Shown: positions 29,546-39,265 of the stretch, piece after piece
How positions within the stretch are numbered: position 1 is the first letter of the stretch
Layout of the letters: the number at the start of each line of letters is the position of its first letter
NCBI RefSeq assembly: GCF_001427285.1
Contig: NZ_LMFV01000056.1
Coordinates: 167,284-231,283 of the forward strand
DNA: 64,000 nt
Direction of reading: 5' to 3'
Source: Mesorhizobium sp. Root552
GTDB taxonomy: Bacteria; Pseudomonadota; Alphaproteobacteria; Rhizobiales; Rhizobiaceae
Translations under genes and position numbers: made by a program
The notes under the pieces: generated by a model
Told to the model about the DNA's origin: nothing
The model's input: the letters and a program-made list of their open reading frames with translations, nothing else
The model's database searches: none

Positions 29546-30766
29546 GTGACGACCGCTACCGGCGCCCCCGACGACGCGCACAGCATCCACTGGCGGCGAA
29601 ATCTCGCCGTCTGCTTCCTTGGCTCATTCACCACCATCGTGGCGATGACGCTTTTGCTGCCGTTTCTTCCGCTCTACGTTCAAGAACTCGGCGCCGAGGG
29701 CCATGCAGCGATCGTCCAGTGGTCCGGCATCGCCTACGGCGCGACCTTTCTAGCCGCCGCACTGGTTGCGCCGCTTTGGGGCCGGCTCGGCGACCGCTAC
29801 GGGCGCAAGCTGATGCTGGTGCGCGCCAGCCTCGGCATGGCCGTCTGCATGTCGTTGATGGGCATGGTACAAAGCGTCGAGCAACTGGTGCTGTTGCGGT
29901 TGCTGGTCGGCTTTGCCGGCGGTTACTCGTCTGGCTCGACGATCCTCGTCGCCATGCAGACCCCGAAGGAGCGCTCCGGCTGGGCGCTGGGCGTTCTCTC
30001 GGTGGGCATCATGGCGGGAAATCTGGTCGGCCCCTTGATCGGCGGCGGGCTTCCGCCCCTGATCGGCATCCGCGCCACGTTCCTGCTTTGCGGCGGCGTC
30101 ATCTTCCTCGCCTTCCTCGCCACGAGCCTCTTGATCAAGGAGGAGCGGTACACGGCAAGCCGGTCAAAGGCGAAGGCGGAAGGCGCGTGGCAGGCCATTC
30201 CCGACAAGCGGCCGGTCATCGCGATGCTGTTCACCGGCATGCTGTTGATGTTCGCCAATATGTCGATCGAGCCGATCATCACGGTCTACGTTGCGCAACT
30301 GGTCGAAGACCAGACCCGGGTCACGCTTGTTGCGGGCGTGGTGATGTCGGCCGCGGCGCTGGGCAGCATCGTATCGGCTTCGCGACTTGGCCGGCTTGCA
30401 GACCGCGTCGGCCATTGGAACGTCGTCACCGTGGCGCTCGCGGTTGCCGCGCTTTTGCTTGTCCCGCAGGCTTTTGTCACCGAAAGCTGGCAACTTGTGG
30501 CGCTGCGCTTTCTCATGGGCCTTGCCCTTGGCGGCCTTTTGCCGTCGATCACCAGCGTCATTCGCCACAACGTGCCGGACCGCGTCGGTGGGAATGTGCT
30601 TGGCTATTCGATCTCCGCCCAATATGTCGGCCAGGTAGCGGGCCCGGTGCTTGGCGGGTTTGTGGGCGGCCATTTCGGCATGCCGGCGGTCTTCCTTGGA
30701 ACGAGTGTGCTGATGGCGCTTGGCGCAGCATACAACTGGCTGGCTCAAGCCCGTCGCAATCAGTGA
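29546..30766 (+). CDS. MFS transporter, multidrug-efflux-like
   Basis: A 406-residue carrier with 12 predicted membrane helices. Motif A is clear as GRLGDRYGRKLMLV (about residues 75-88), and the second half carries GRLADRVG. The pattern fits the DHA1 drug:proton antiporter type, but no substrate is certain. Translation starts at GTG 29546. It is followed 18 bp later by the DUF423 gene. Confidence 0.88.
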   Translation: MTTATGAPDDAHSIHWRRNLAVCFLGSFTTIVAMTLLLPFLPLYVQELGAEGHAAIVQWSGIAYGATFLAAALVAPLWGRLGDRYGRKLMLVRASLGMAVCMSLMGMVQSVEQLVLLRLLVGFAGGYSSGSTILVAMQTPKERSGWALGVLSVGIMAGNLVGPLIGGGLPPLIGIRATFLLCGGVIFLAFLATSLLIKEERYTASRSKAKAEGAWQAIPDKRPVIAMLFTGMLLMFANMSIEPIITVYVAQLVEDQTRVTLVAGVVMSAAALGSIVSASRLGRLADRVGHWNVVTVALAVAALLLVPQAFVTESWQLVALRFLMGLALGGLLPSITSVIRHNVPDRVGGNVLGYSISAQYVGQVAGPVLGGFVGGHFGMPAVFLGTSVLMALGAAYNWLAQARRNQ

Positions 30767-30784
30767 CTTCGCGGAGATACCGAA

Positions 30785-31150
30785 ATGAACCGCATACTTG
30801 TATTTGCAGCCGGGCTTTGTGGGGCAGCAGGGGTCGTGCTGTCAGCCATGGCATCGCATCGGGGCGGCGCATTCATCGGCACGGCCGCATCTTTCCTGCT
30901 CATGCATGCGCCGGTTTTCCTCGCGGTCGGCCTGTTTGAAACGAACCGCATTCTGCGCGCGGGAAGCTACGTGCTGCTGATCGGGTTGGTCTTTTTCAGT
31001 GGCGACCTGCTGGCGCGCGACTTCGTGGGCTCGCGGCTGTTTCCGTTCGCAGCGCCCGTTGGCGGCACGCTTCTCATTGCCGGGTGGCTTGCAATCGCCT
31101 TGTCAGCCCTGAAACGCCCAACGAAAGAAACACCAACCGACGAATCTTGA
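30785..31150 (+). CDS. DUF423 family membrane protein
   Basis: A 121-residue protein with four predicted membrane segments and the family signature AAGVVLSAMASH near the N-terminus and LFFSGDLLARD in the middle, with PFAAPVGGTLLIAGW near the end. DUF423 proteins are widespread and uncharacterised. An RBS-like GGAGA lies upstream of the ATG. It may be transcribed with the preceding MFS gene. Confidence 0.85.
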   Translation: MNRILVFAAGLCGAAGVVLSAMASHRGGAFIGTAASFLLMHAPVFLAVGLFETNRILRAGSYVLLIGLVFFSGDLLARDFVGSRLFPFAAPVGGTLLIAGWLAIALSALKRPTKETPTDES

Positions 31151-31218
31151 AATAGCGGCTGCCTTCCCCATCTGACGATGATCGGCTCAGTCGAACAAGC
31201 CGAGAAGAGAGGAAAGCC

Positions 31219-31689
31219 ATGAACGCTCGCGTTCTCGACGGTGAGATCATTACAAATCAACTCGATGATGTGCGCGCCTATGATGGCGTGCGTACGCGGC
31301 GCATTCTGGCTTTTGCGATCGACTATCTCATCGTCGGACTGCTGACGATCCCGTTCGCCATACTGGTGCTTGTGCTTGGCCTGTTGACCTTCGGTATCGG
31401 CTGGGCACTGTTCGGCATTCTGGTGCCGGCAGTCGCTATCCTCTACATCTGGAATACGCTGGGCAGCGCCGATCAGGCGACCACCGGCATGAAGCTGATG
31501 AACATACGACTCGACCGGCTCGATGGCCGACGTATCGACGGGTTGACCGCCGTGGTTCATTCGGTGCTGTTTTGGGCAGGCAATGTCATCCTGACACCGC
31601 TGATCCTGCTGGTTACGCTGTTTTCCGACCGCAAGCGCACGCTGCACGACCTGCTGCTTGGAACAGTGGTTTCACGCACCGACCGCTGA
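31219..31689 (+). CDS. RDD family membrane protein
   Basis: A 156-residue protein with a cytoplasmic N-terminus followed by the RDD domain. The Arg-Asp pattern is visible as RRILAFAIDYLIVG (about residues 30-43). The two further membrane segments lie at about 55-82 and 112-130, and the signature GMKLMNIRLDRLDG links them. The C-terminal part, LFSDRKRTLHDLLLGTVVS, is typical. Some RDD proteins are ion antiporters, but no role is assignable here. The start follows GGAAAG. Confidence 0.86.
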   Translation: MNARVLDGEIITNQLDDVRAYDGVRTRRILAFAIDYLIVGLLTIPFAILVLVLGLLTFGIGWALFGILVPAVAILYIWNTLGSADQATTGMKLMNIRLDRLDGRRIDGLTAVVHSVLFWAGNVILTPLILLVTLFSDRKRTLHDLLLGTVVSRTDR

Positions 31690-31733
31690 GCGGGCTTGTG
31701 TAAAGCTTCACTGCCGCATAATTTGTTCTTGAT

Positions 31734-31780
31734 GGGGATGGAGTTCCCCGAAACCGCCCGCAAAGGCTGATGACTCCTGC
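31734..31780 (+). ncRNA. Fluoride riboswitch aptamer (crcB motif)
   Basis: The segment begins GGGGATGGAGTTCCCC, followed by GAAACCGCCCGCAAAGGC, and ends TGATGACTCCTGC. This matches the crcB-motif aptamer core: a GGnGATGGnGTTC start, an ACCGCC stem paired with GGC, and a 3' TGATGRCTCCTRC. It lies directly upstream of a CrcB fluoride exporter gene, as in the known class. It is followed by an alternative stem (CCTGCCGC 31776-31783 with GCGGTAGG 31793-31800) that overlaps the aptamer 3' end, and by a terminator at 31817-31838. The arrangement implies fluoride-dependent transcription read-through. Confidence 0.94.
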
Positions 31781-31816
31781 CGCAACGAAACCGCGGTAGG
31801 GGTGCGTTTTCAGGAT

Positions 31817-31838
31817 CCCGCCGCAAGCGGGTTTTTTT
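31817..31838 (+). terminator. Intrinsic terminator of the fluoride riboswitch expression platform
   Basis: The hairpin CCCGC-CGCAA-GCGGG (31817-31831) is followed immediately by seven T residues (31832-31838), 29 bases before the crcB ATG. Placed between aptamer and gene, it is the expected off-state terminator of the riboswitch. Confidence 0.88.
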
Positions 31839-31867
31839 ATGCCCGCGCACATGGAGGGTATGATCAA

Positions 31868-32320
31868 ATGTCTTTTTCCACCTGCCTTGCCGTCATGATC
31901 GGCGGTGCAATCGGCAGTCTCGCTCGTCACCTGATCTCGATTCTGGCTTTGCCAATTTCGGGAACGCTGCCGTGGGGAACCATTCTTATCAATGTAGGCG
32001 GGTCTTTTCTCATAGGCCTGTTTGGCACGCTGACCCTGGCCGATGGGCGCTACCCAGCTTCGGAAAACGTGCGCCTGTTTGTGATGATCGGTCTTTGCGG
32101 TGGCTTCACCACTTTTTCCTCGTTCAGCCTGCAGACGTTGGATCTCCTGCGCAGCGGCGCGATGGTGCGTGCATCGGCAAATGTTGTTGCGTCTGTGGTC
32201 CTTTGCGTCTGCGCCGTAGCCGTTGGGCACCTCATTGCAACGCATTTCAATCGCGATGTCCGCATTGCACAGATTGCCATCGAAGAAGAAGGTAGGCCTG
32301 TACCACCGCAAAACTCTTGA
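31868..32320 (+). CDS. crcB: Fluoride ion channel/exporter CrcB (Fluc)
   Basis: CrcB forms a dual-topology dimeric fluoride channel in the inner membrane. The 150-residue protein has four membrane segments and the conserved motifs GGAIGSLARH, GTILINVGGSFLIG with the pore Asn, and GLCGGFTTFSSF with the phenylalanine box. ATG 31868 is preferred over an upstream in-frame extension that would read through the terminator. It is controlled by the upstream fluoride riboswitch and stands as a single gene. Confidence 0.95.
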   Translation: MSFSTCLAVMIGGAIGSLARHLISILALPISGTLPWGTILINVGGSFLIGLFGTLTLADGRYPASENVRLFVMIGLCGGFTTFSSFSLQTLDLLRSGAMVRASANVVASVVLCVCAVAVGHLIATHFNRDVRIAQIAIEEEGRPVPPQNS

Positions 32321-32375
32321 ATTTTTTGTAGACCACGCCAAGGTAGAGTGAGTCGTGGAGTTACTTTTTGGCTAA

Positions 32376-33128
32376 ATGACGCACCACCCGACCCAGTCGC
32401 CACAGTTCTTTCTGACAGCGCCATCGCCCTGCCCGTATCTCGATGGTCAGTTTGAGCGCAAGGTTTTCACCCACCTCGTCGGCGACAAGGCTCCGGAGAT
32501 GAACGACCTGCTGACGCAAGGCGGCTTTCGACGCTCGCAAAACATTGCCTATCGTCCCGCATGCGAAACCTGTCGTGCCTGTGTCTCAGTACGCATTGTT
32601 ACCCAGGAATTCGTACCGAGCCGCAACATGCGCCGCGTTATGCAAGAAAATGACGACCTCGTCGGCGTCATGCAGGCTGCGGAACCATCGACCGAGCAAT
32701 ATTCTTTGTTTCGCGCCTATCTGGATGCCCGCCACCGCCGTGGCGGCATGTCGGACATGACCGTGCTGGACTACGCCATGATGGTGGAAGATACCCACGT
32801 CGATACGAAGATCATCGAGTATCGCCGTCGCGGGCCGGATACGTTCATCACCGGCAAGGGTCAGGGCGAACTGATCGCGGTGGCATTGACAGACAAGATG
32901 GCTGATGGACTGTCGATGGTCTATTCCTACTTCAATCCCGAGTTGGACAGCCGTTCCCTCGGCACGTTCATGATCCTTGATCACATCACCCGCGCCAAGG
33001 CGATGGGGTTGCCCCATGTCTATCTCGGCTACTGGGTCAATGGCTCGCGCAAGATGAACTATAAGATGCGCTTCCAGCCACAGGAACACCTAGGCCCAAA
33101 AGGCTGGGAGCGTTACTCGGGTTCATGA
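32376..33128 (+). CDS. bpt: Aspartate/glutamate leucyltransferase (Bpt, ATE family)
   Basis: Bpt attaches leucine from Leu-tRNA to proteins with N-terminal Asp or Glu, marking them for ClpAP in the N-degron pathway. The 250-residue protein has the N-terminal cysteine motif (CPYLDG, then ACETCRACV) and the GNAT-like C-terminal part with [19 protein letters not shown] and a final [20 protein letters not shown]. Both are diagnostic for the bacterial arginyl-transferase-like family. It appears to be a single gene. Confidence 0.93.
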   Translation: MTHHPTQSPQFFLTAPSPCPYLDGQFERKVFTHLVGDKAPEMNDLLTQGGFRRSQNIAYRPACETCRACVSVRIVTQEFVPSRNMRRVMQENDDLVGVMQAAEPSTEQYSLFRAYLDARHRRGGMSDMTVLDYAMMVEDTHVDTKIIEYRRRGPDTFITGKGQGELIAVALTDKMADGLSMVYSYFNPELDSRSLGTFMILDHITRAKAMGLPHVYLGYWVNGSRKMNYKMRFQPQEHLGPKGWERYSGS

Positions 33129-33201
33129 CGACGAGCATCAGGCTTGAGCAGAGCGGCCAGCCGATAGTCCTGCGGGACTGAGTTTCTTCCTTTAAATCTG
33201 G

Positions 33202-34131
33202 ATGTCCCTTCATCCGCCAGACGGGGTCTTTGCCTTGCCAGAAACAAACCACCACACCAAGGGCCTTATTTTGACCGCCATAGGCGGCATGGCCTTGACG
33301 ATAGATATTCCGCTGATCCGCCTCGCCGATGGTGAAGCATGGTCAATTCTGCTCATTCGCAGCGGCACGACCTTCCTGGCCGCCCTCGTGATATGGGCAT
33401 TTTGGCGCTGGCTGACACCAAAGGCGCCGCAACTCATACCCGGACGGGACGGGCTGGTAGTCGCAACGCTTTACGGCATTGGATCCATCACCTTCATTAC
33501 CGCGGTGTTTCACACTTCAACCGCAGATCTCGTCTTCATTCTCGCTTTCAACACGATGTTTGCGGCACTGTTGTCCTGGCTTTTCCTGCGCGAACGGCCT
33601 CGCCCCGTAACACTTGTTGCGATGGCCTTGATGGTATTCGGCGTGATGATCATCGTCAGCAGTTCGCTTGGAACCGGCAACCTGTTCGGCAACCTGATGG
33701 CACTGGCCTCGGCGTTCTGCATCGCTTGCGCCATCACGATTTCGCGCGCCAGCGGCAAGGACCTGGGCTTCACCGCACTGGTCGGCGTGATTTTTCCTTT
33801 CGCAGTGGCAGCCTACATGGTGTCCGGCATCGGCTTTCACATCACCGAACCCTGGTGGATCATCTTCAACGGCGCCGTTGTCATGCCGATCTCGTTCTTT
33901 TGCCTCGCCAACGGGCCAAAATACATTTCAGGTCCGGAAGTGGCGATGTTCTACCTGCTCGAGACCGTGCTTGCGCCTGTGTGGGTCTGGATGATCTTTA
34001 TGGAAGTGCCGACACGCAACAGCCTGATCGGCGGAACGATCCTGATCGTCACGCTTGTTGCGCATTCAACGTGGCAGTTGATCGAGGGGCGCAAGCGGCG
34101 AACTGCTTCCGTGGTTCGTCACCCGGCTTGA
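33202..34131 (+). CDS. DMT family (EamA) transporter
   Basis: A 309-residue carrier with ten predicted membrane helices in two EamA repeats (about 20-155 and 165-295). The SSL and ETVLAPVWVW segments in the second repeat are typical of the drug/metabolite transporter superfamily. Substrate unknown. The last 13 bases overlap the 3' end of the convergent AI-2E gene. Confidence 0.87.
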   Translation: MSLHPPDGVFALPETNHHTKGLILTAIGGMALTIDIPLIRLADGEAWSILLIRSGTTFLAALVIWAFWRWLTPKAPQLIPGRDGLVVATLYGIGSITFITAVFHTSTADLVFILAFNTMFAALLSWLFLRERPRPVTLVAMALMVFGVMIIVSSSLGTGNLFGNLMALASAFCIACAITISRASGKDLGFTALVGVIFPFAVAAYMVSGIGFHITEPWWIIFNGAVVMPISFFCLANGPKYISGPEVAMFYLLETVLAPVWVWMIFMEVPTRNSLIGGTILIVTLVAHSTWQLIEGRKRRTASVVRHPA

Positions 34132-35390
34132 GTCGTTCGCGACGAGCGGAATTCCGACGTCTGTTCTTCCTCGATTGTCAGCGTCGTTTCGCGCTGTTCG
34201 ACAAGCACGGACGACACCGGCACAACGTCAGTTGCTTCCGTCTCGTGCAGCCATTCGCGCCAGATCGCCACCAGCAGCGCCATCAAAACCGGCCCAACGA
34301 AGAGACCGACAAAACCCATCGTCTTGACCCCGCCAACCAAACCAAAAAATGTCGGCAGGAACGGGAGCTTGATGGGTCCACCGACCAGTTTCGGCCGCAA
34401 TGTCTTATCGACGATGAAAAGCTCCACGGTTCCCCATATGAACAATGCGACACCGGCAACGGGAGAGCCACTGGCAACCAGATACATCGACACAAGCGTG
34501 AACGAGAGCGGCGCACCACCCGGGATCAAGGCCATCAACCCAGTCAGGGCGCCAAGCGTAACCGGCGAAGGAACGCCAGCCAACCAATAGGCAATGCCGA
34601 GCACCACGCCCTCGCCTATTGCGATCAGCGTCATGCCCGTTACCGTCGAGCTGATCGTTGCCGGCACCACACGAGATATCCGTTCCCAACGGGTCGGTAG
34701 GATGCGCTCGCCGATCCGATCGATCTGGGCGGCAAAGGCCTCGCCATCCCGATAGGTGAAAAAGAGTGCAATCAGCATGAAAAGCAGCGCTAGCAGCAGG
34801 CTGAAGGCACTACCGCCAGCGGCGACCACACCGCGATAGATGCTGCCAATATTGGCGCCGCTGACCAACTGGATCAATTCGCCGATACCGCCGGGATGGT
34901 TGAGGGTGAGCGTCCACTGCTCATCGAGCCACACGCCGACTACCGGTAGCGCCATGATCCAGTGCGGCGTCGGCGCGCCGACCCTGTTGGCCTCGACAGC
35001 CCACACCACCCATTCATGGATTTCGTTGAAGGCATATGTGCTGGCGAAGGCGATGGGCACGATCAGGAACGTCAGGATCAGCAGGATCGCACAGGTGGCG
35101 GCTATCGTACGGTTCCCACCGACTGTCGTCAGCAGCCGCCTATAGAGCGGCCAACTGGCAAATGCGATGATGAGCGCCGCCAACACGGGCACCAGAAAGC
35201 CGTGGAAGAAATAGACACCCGCCGCAACGATCAGGATAAGAAGCCAGCGCGCCGCCGACAGAGGCTGAACCACCGCGGCCCGAACGGGTGCGGCACGGCC
35301 CATCAGACGCAATTCGCGCCTGTTCTTGTGACTTTCCTGTTCGTTCAAACGCTGTATCTCCAACCCCGCGCTGTCGACCGTCTGATGCAC
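34119..35390 (-). CDS. AI-2E family permease
   Basis: A 423-residue polytopic protein with about eight predicted membrane segments. The family hallmarks are a central region between helices with long amphipathic stretches, the VTGMTLIAIGEGVVLGIAYW segment, LTGLMALIPGGAPLSF, and the C-terminal GLFVGPVLMALLVAIWREW. Members include TqsA (autoinducer-2 export) and Na+/H+ antiporters, so the substrate is open. The start may be the ATG at 35390 or an internal one (MGRAAPVRAA) at 35303. It converges with the DMT gene. Confidence 0.87.
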   Translation of the reverse strand: MHQTVDSAGLEIQRLNEQESHKNRRELRLMGRAAPVRAAVVQPLSAARWLLILIVAAGVYFFHGFLVPVLAALIIAFASWPLYRRLLTTVGGNRTIAATCAILLILTFLIVPIAFASTYAFNEIHEWVVWAVEANRVGAPTPHWIMALPVVGVWLDEQWTLTLNHPGGIGELIQLVSGANIGSIYRGVVAAGGSAFSLLLALLFMLIALFFTYRDGEAFAAQIDRIGERILPTRWERISRVVPATISSTVTGMTLIAIGEGVVLGIAYWLAGVPSPVTLGALTGLMALIPGGAPLSFTLVSMYLVASGSPVAGVALFIWGTVELFIVDKTLRPKLVGGPIKLPFLPTFFGLVGGVKTMGFVGLFVGPVLMALLVAIWREWLHETEATDVVPVSSVLVEQRETTLTIEEEQTSEFRSSRTTQAG

Positions 35391-35475
35391 TATGCGCCGG
35401 CATTGTGCAGCAATCGTTACAGCAAGCCAACCTGACGAAAGTTTGCCCGATTGCGCAATTGGACTTCAGATGGCC

Positions 35476-37734
35476 TCAACCAAATTTGCCAGTGCGCGGG
35501 AACCCCTTTGGAACCATACGACCGGCAGACGCACGCGCGCCAATCCATTCCGTCAATTCGGCCGGTGACTTGGTGAAGGTTCGATCGGCTGAATCCTGCC
35601 AGGAGAGTCCCGTCTCAATGGCGAATGTCTTCAGGTCGAGCACGCCGCCATCCTTGTATTTCTGCAAGCGAACGCCCTTGCCGCGCGCCATTTCCGGGAT
35701 CTCTGCAAGCGGGAAAACAAGCATCTTGCGGTTCTCGCCAACGATAGCGAGGTGATCGCCGACCAGCGGGATACAGCACTTGGCTTCGTCCGGGCTCTTC
35801 ACGTTCATGACCTGCTTGCCTTTGCGGGTGTTGGCGACGACCTCGTCTTCCATAACCACAAAGCCATTGCCCTGATGCGAAGCCAGCAGGAGCTTGCGCT
35901 TTGATTCATGCACGAAGGCGGTGACGATGTCCTGATCGTTCTCCATATCGACGATGATGCGGATCGGCTCACCGTGCCCGCGCCCGCCTGGCAAGCGATC
36001 AGCGCCGATAGTGTAGAATTTTCCGCCCGTGGTGAAGACCAGTATCTTGTCCGTGGTTTGTGCATGGAAAGCCAGTTTGAGGCTGTCGCCTTCCTTGAAT
36101 CCCAATTGGGAATGATCGGTCAGATGACCTTTCATTGCCCGCAACCAGCCCTTTTCGGAGACGACCACCGTGACCGGTTCCTTCTCGATCATCGCCTGTG
36201 CGATATCGGTAAGATCGTGGTCGGGCGCCTCGGCGAACTTCGTGCGGCGCGGCCCGAGTTCCTTGTTCTCTTCCGGACCGAAATCGCGGCGTATCTTCTG
36301 GATTTCCCAGGAAATCGTCTTCCACTGCTTGGCTTCAGATTCGAGCAGGGCCTCGATCTGCTTTTTCTCCGCGGACAGACCATCGAATTCCTTGCGGATC
36401 TCGAACTCCTCCAGCTTGCGAAGCGCCCTCAGCCGCATGTTGAGGATGGCTTCTGCCTGCGTGTCGGTCAGCGACCAGCGCGCCATCATCACCGGCTTGG
36501 GCTCATCCTCCTCGCGGATGATCCTGATCACCTCGTCGATGTTGAGATAAGCAACGAGATAGCCGGCGAGGATTTCCAGTCGCCGTTCGATTTCACCGAG
36601 GCGGTGGCGCGAGCGGCGGATGAGCACGTCGCGGCGATGGTCCAGCCATTCCTTGAGCACGTCTTTCAACGACAGGACGTTTGGCACCCTGCCGCGCGAA
36701 AGAACATTCATGTTGAGCGAGAAACGGCTTTCAAGCTCAGTGAGCTTGAACAGCGATTCCATCAGGATGCCCGGATCGACCGTGCGGCTCTTCGGAACAA
36801 GAACGATACGGATGTCTTCGGCGCTTTCGTCGCGGACATCATCGAGCAAGGGCAGCTTTCGCGCCATCAACAGCTCGGCGATCTTCTCGATCAGGCGCGA
36901 CTTCTGGACACCATAGGGAATTTCGGTGACGGCGATCGCCCAGGTTCCCCTGCCCTGGTCCTCTTGTTGCCATTTCGCCCTGACGCGAAAGCTGCCGCGG
37001 CCTGTCTTGTAGGCTTCAAGGATGGCGGCGCGGCTGTCGATGACGATGCCACCGGTCGGGAAATCCGGTCCCTGGACAAAGTCCATCAGCTTTTCGTCGG
37101 TTGCGTCCGGATTGTCGATCAGGTGCAGTGCAGCGTCGCATAGTTCCGCAGCATTGTGCGGCGGGATCGACGTCGCCATGCCGACGGCGATGCCGGATGA
37201 ACCGTTGGCGAGCAGGTTCGGAAAGGCGCCGGGCAGAACAACGGGCTCCTCGTCCTCCTCATTGTAGGTCGGACGGTAGTCAACCGCGTCTTCGGTGATG
37301 CCTGCGAGCAATTCGCTGGCCACGTCGGTCATGCGCGCTTCGGTGTAGCGCATGGCAGCGGCGTTATCGCCATCGATATTGCCGAAGTTGCCCTGCCCGT
37401 CGACCAGCGGGTAGCGCATGGAAAAATCCTGCGCCAGCCTGACCAGCGCGTCGTAGATCGACTGGTCGCCATGCGGATGGAACTTGCCCATGACCTCGCC
37501 GACGATGCGGGCGCATTTGGCAAAACCCTGATCCGGATTAAGGCGCAGGAGCCGCATGGCGTGCATGATGCGCCGATGGACCGGCTTCAGCCCGTCGCGC
37601 ACGTCCGGCAAGGCGCGATGCATGATGGTCGACAGCGCATAGGCGAGATAGCGCTCTTCCAGCGCCTTCTTCAGATCAACCGGTTCGATATTGTCACCGC
37701 CGCCACTATCGGGCGGCAAAAGGCTCTTTCCCAT
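35476..37734 (-). CDS. parC: DNA topoisomerase IV subunit A
   Basis: ParC is the cleaving subunit of topoisomerase IV, which decatenates daughter chromosomes. The 752-residue protein begins with the winged-helix region; Tyr130 in [10 protein letters not shown] is the catalytic tyrosine. The quinolone region reads [11 protein letters not shown], with Gln91 in place of the E. coli Ser80 and Asp95 at the Glu84 position. The C-terminal beta-pinwheel follows from about residue 500. It is a single gene. The partner parE is not in the window. Confidence 0.95.
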   Translation of the reverse strand: MGKSLLPPDSGGGDNIEPVDLKKALEERYLAYALSTIMHRALPDVRDGLKPVHRRIMHAMRLLRLNPDQGFAKCARIVGEVMGKFHPHGDQSIYDALVRLAQDFSMRYPLVDGQGNFGNIDGDNAAAMRYTEARMTDVASELLAGITEDAVDYRPTYNEEDEEPVVLPGAFPNLLANGSSGIAVGMATSIPPHNAAELCDAALHLIDNPDATDEKLMDFVQGPDFPTGGIVIDSRAAILEAYKTGRGSFRVRAKWQQEDQGRGTWAIAVTEIPYGVQKSRLIEKIAELLMARKLPLLDDVRDESAEDIRIVLVPKSRTVDPGILMESLFKLTELESRFSLNMNVLSRGRVPNVLSLKDVLKEWLDHRRDVLIRRSRHRLGEIERRLEILAGYLVAYLNIDEVIRIIREEDEPKPVMMARWSLTDTQAEAILNMRLRALRKLEEFEIRKEFDGLSAEKKQIEALLESEAKQWKTISWEIQKIRRDFGPEENKELGPRRTKFAEAPDHDLTDIAQAMIEKEPVTVVVSEKGWLRAMKGHLTDHSQLGFKEGDSLKLAFHAQTTDKILVFTTGGKFYTIGADRLPGGRGHGEPIRIIVDMENDQDIVTAFVHESKRKLLLASHQGNGFVVMEDEVVANTRKGKQVMNVKSPDEAKCCIPLVGDHLAIVGENRKMLVFPLAEIPEMARGKGVRLQKYKDGGVLDLKTFAIETGLSWQDSADRTFTKSPAELTEWIGARASAGRMVPKGFPRTGKFG

Positions 37735-37993
37735 GAGTTTGGACTAGCCGAGGCACTGATTCGCGGCAAGGGCAAGACGCAATCGGTGAAATCCACGCTC
37801 CGGTTTCCACAGACAGGCTCGGAGGGAAGTCAGGACCTGTTAAACAACAGGCAAGGTGTCGCGTGGCGGCAATTGCCTTTTCTCTTGAATTTCGACCAAT
37901 GTGACGCGACTGCCTTGCTCCGGTCCAGTTCTTTCCGGACTGAAATGAGAGATGAAGAAATCCCACCAGCCTCAGGCATTTTTGGAGCCCGCG

Positions 37994-39187
37994 ATGATCA
38001 TCCACCGCACGATTTTTCAGAAACTGGCTTTCTCTACCTTCCTGTTCAGCATGACGCTGAGCCCCGCTCTAGCCCAGGATACGGCGGCGGTTGCCGAACG
38101 GCTTAAGGCTTTGTTTTCAAATCAAGGCATGGAGATGAGCTGGACCGGGATTTCGGGCGATGCGTCCAGCATGGTTCTTGAAGGCGTGACAGTGAAGCCG
38201 GCTGCCGAAAAGGAAGGGCTGGCCATTGGCAATATCACACTGGAAGGAATCAGCGAGGCCGATGGCGGCTATCTGGTCGAAACGGTTTCGACGGAAGCGT
38301 TCTCCAAAAGCGAGGATGGCGCTACCGTAGATGTAAGCCCATTCATCATTCACGACATGACGATTGCCGCCGAGGGCAGCACGGACCCGCTTGCTTCGAT
38401 GATGATCTACAAGTCGGCCGAACTTGCCAGCCTTTCCGTCAAAGTGGCCGACAAGACCGCGTTTTCAATGGAAAACTTTTCGGTGAAAGTAACACCGCCT
38501 GCCGATGGCGAGGCGATGGCGTTCACCGGGTCGGCTGAAAAGTTTACCGGAGATCTCTCAGTGGTCGAGGACCCGAAATCCCGCGAAGTTATTGACGCTC
38601 TCGGCTACCAGACAATCTCAGGCAGCTTGGGACTTGCAGGCTCATGGCAGCCAACCGACGGCAAGATGAAGCTTTCGCAATATGACATCACAGTCGATGA
38701 CGCCGGGACGTTCGGCATGACCTTCGACCTCAGCGGCTATACCGTCGATTTCATCAAGTCCCTGCAGGATATGCAGAAACAGATGGCTGCGCAGCCCGAG
38801 GGCGCTGACAAGTCCGCGCAAGGTATGGCGATGCTCGGCCTGATGCAGCAGTTGACCTTCAATGGAGCGTCGATCCGCTTCGAGGACGATTCGCTGACCA
38901 ATCGGCTTCTGGAATATTTCGGCAAGCAGCAAGGCATGTCAGCCAAGGATGTCGCTAACCAGGCAAAGGTGATCGTGCCTTTCGGCCTTGCTCAACTCAA
39001 CAACCCCGAATTGACTGCACAGGCTGCCACCGCTGTGAGCGAATATCTCGACGATCCCAAAAGCATTGCGATCTCGGCGCAGCCAGCCTCCCCGGTTCCT
39101 TTTGCGATGATCATGGCGGATGCGATGTCCAATCCGCTCAATCTCACCAAGACACTTGGCGTGGCCGTCAAGGCAAACGAGAACTAA
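37994..39187 (+). CDS. Secreted protein of unknown function (397 residues)
   Basis: I do not recognise the family. The N-terminus carries a clear signal peptide (hydrophobic LAFSTFLFSMTLSP, cleavage after ALAQ). The mature part is acidic and beta-rich, with repeated patterns around ENFSVKVTPPADGEAM and TFGMTFDLSGYTVDF, and lacks cysteine. The later region is more helical (MQKQMAAQ, GMSAKDVANQAKV). Such architecture resembles rhizobial periplasmic proteins of unclassified type. ATG 37994 places the signal peptide at the N-terminus; an ATG at 37952 would add 14 residues. A strong terminator follows, so it appears to be a single-gene unit. Confidence 0.8.
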   Translation: MIIHRTIFQKLAFSTFLFSMTLSPALAQDTAAVAERLKALFSNQGMEMSWTGISGDASSMVLEGVTVKPAAEKEGLAIGNITLEGISEADGGYLVETVSTEAFSKSEDGATVDVSPFIIHDMTIAAEGSTDPLASMMIYKSAELASLSVKVADKTAFSMENFSVKVTPPADGEAMAFTGSAEKFTGDLSVVEDPKSREVIDALGYQTISGSLGLAGSWQPTDGKMKLSQYDITVDDAGTFGMTFDLSGYTVDFIKSLQDMQKQMAAQPEGADKSAQGMAMLGLMQQLTFNGASIRFEDDSLTNRLLEYFGKQQGMSAKDVANQAKVIVPFGLAQLNNPELTAQAATAVSEYLDDPKSIAISAQPASPVPFAMIMADAMSNPLNLTKTLGVAVKANEN

Positions 39188-39211
39188 CTTCGAGCGCTTG
39201 AAATGTGCAGA

Positions 39212-39248
39212 GGCCGCGCGAGCAATTGCGCGGCCTCTTCTTTTTTGA
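39212..39248 (+). terminator. Intrinsic terminator after the 397-residue secreted protein
   Basis: A 10-bp perfect stem GAGGCCGCGC/GCGCGGCCTC (39212-39221 and 39230-39239) with an eight-base loop is followed by TTCTTTTTT. It lies 25 bp after the stop and also faces the 3' end of the convergent GNAT gene. Confidence 0.88.
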
Positions 39249-39265
39249 GGCAAATGGCAAGCCGT

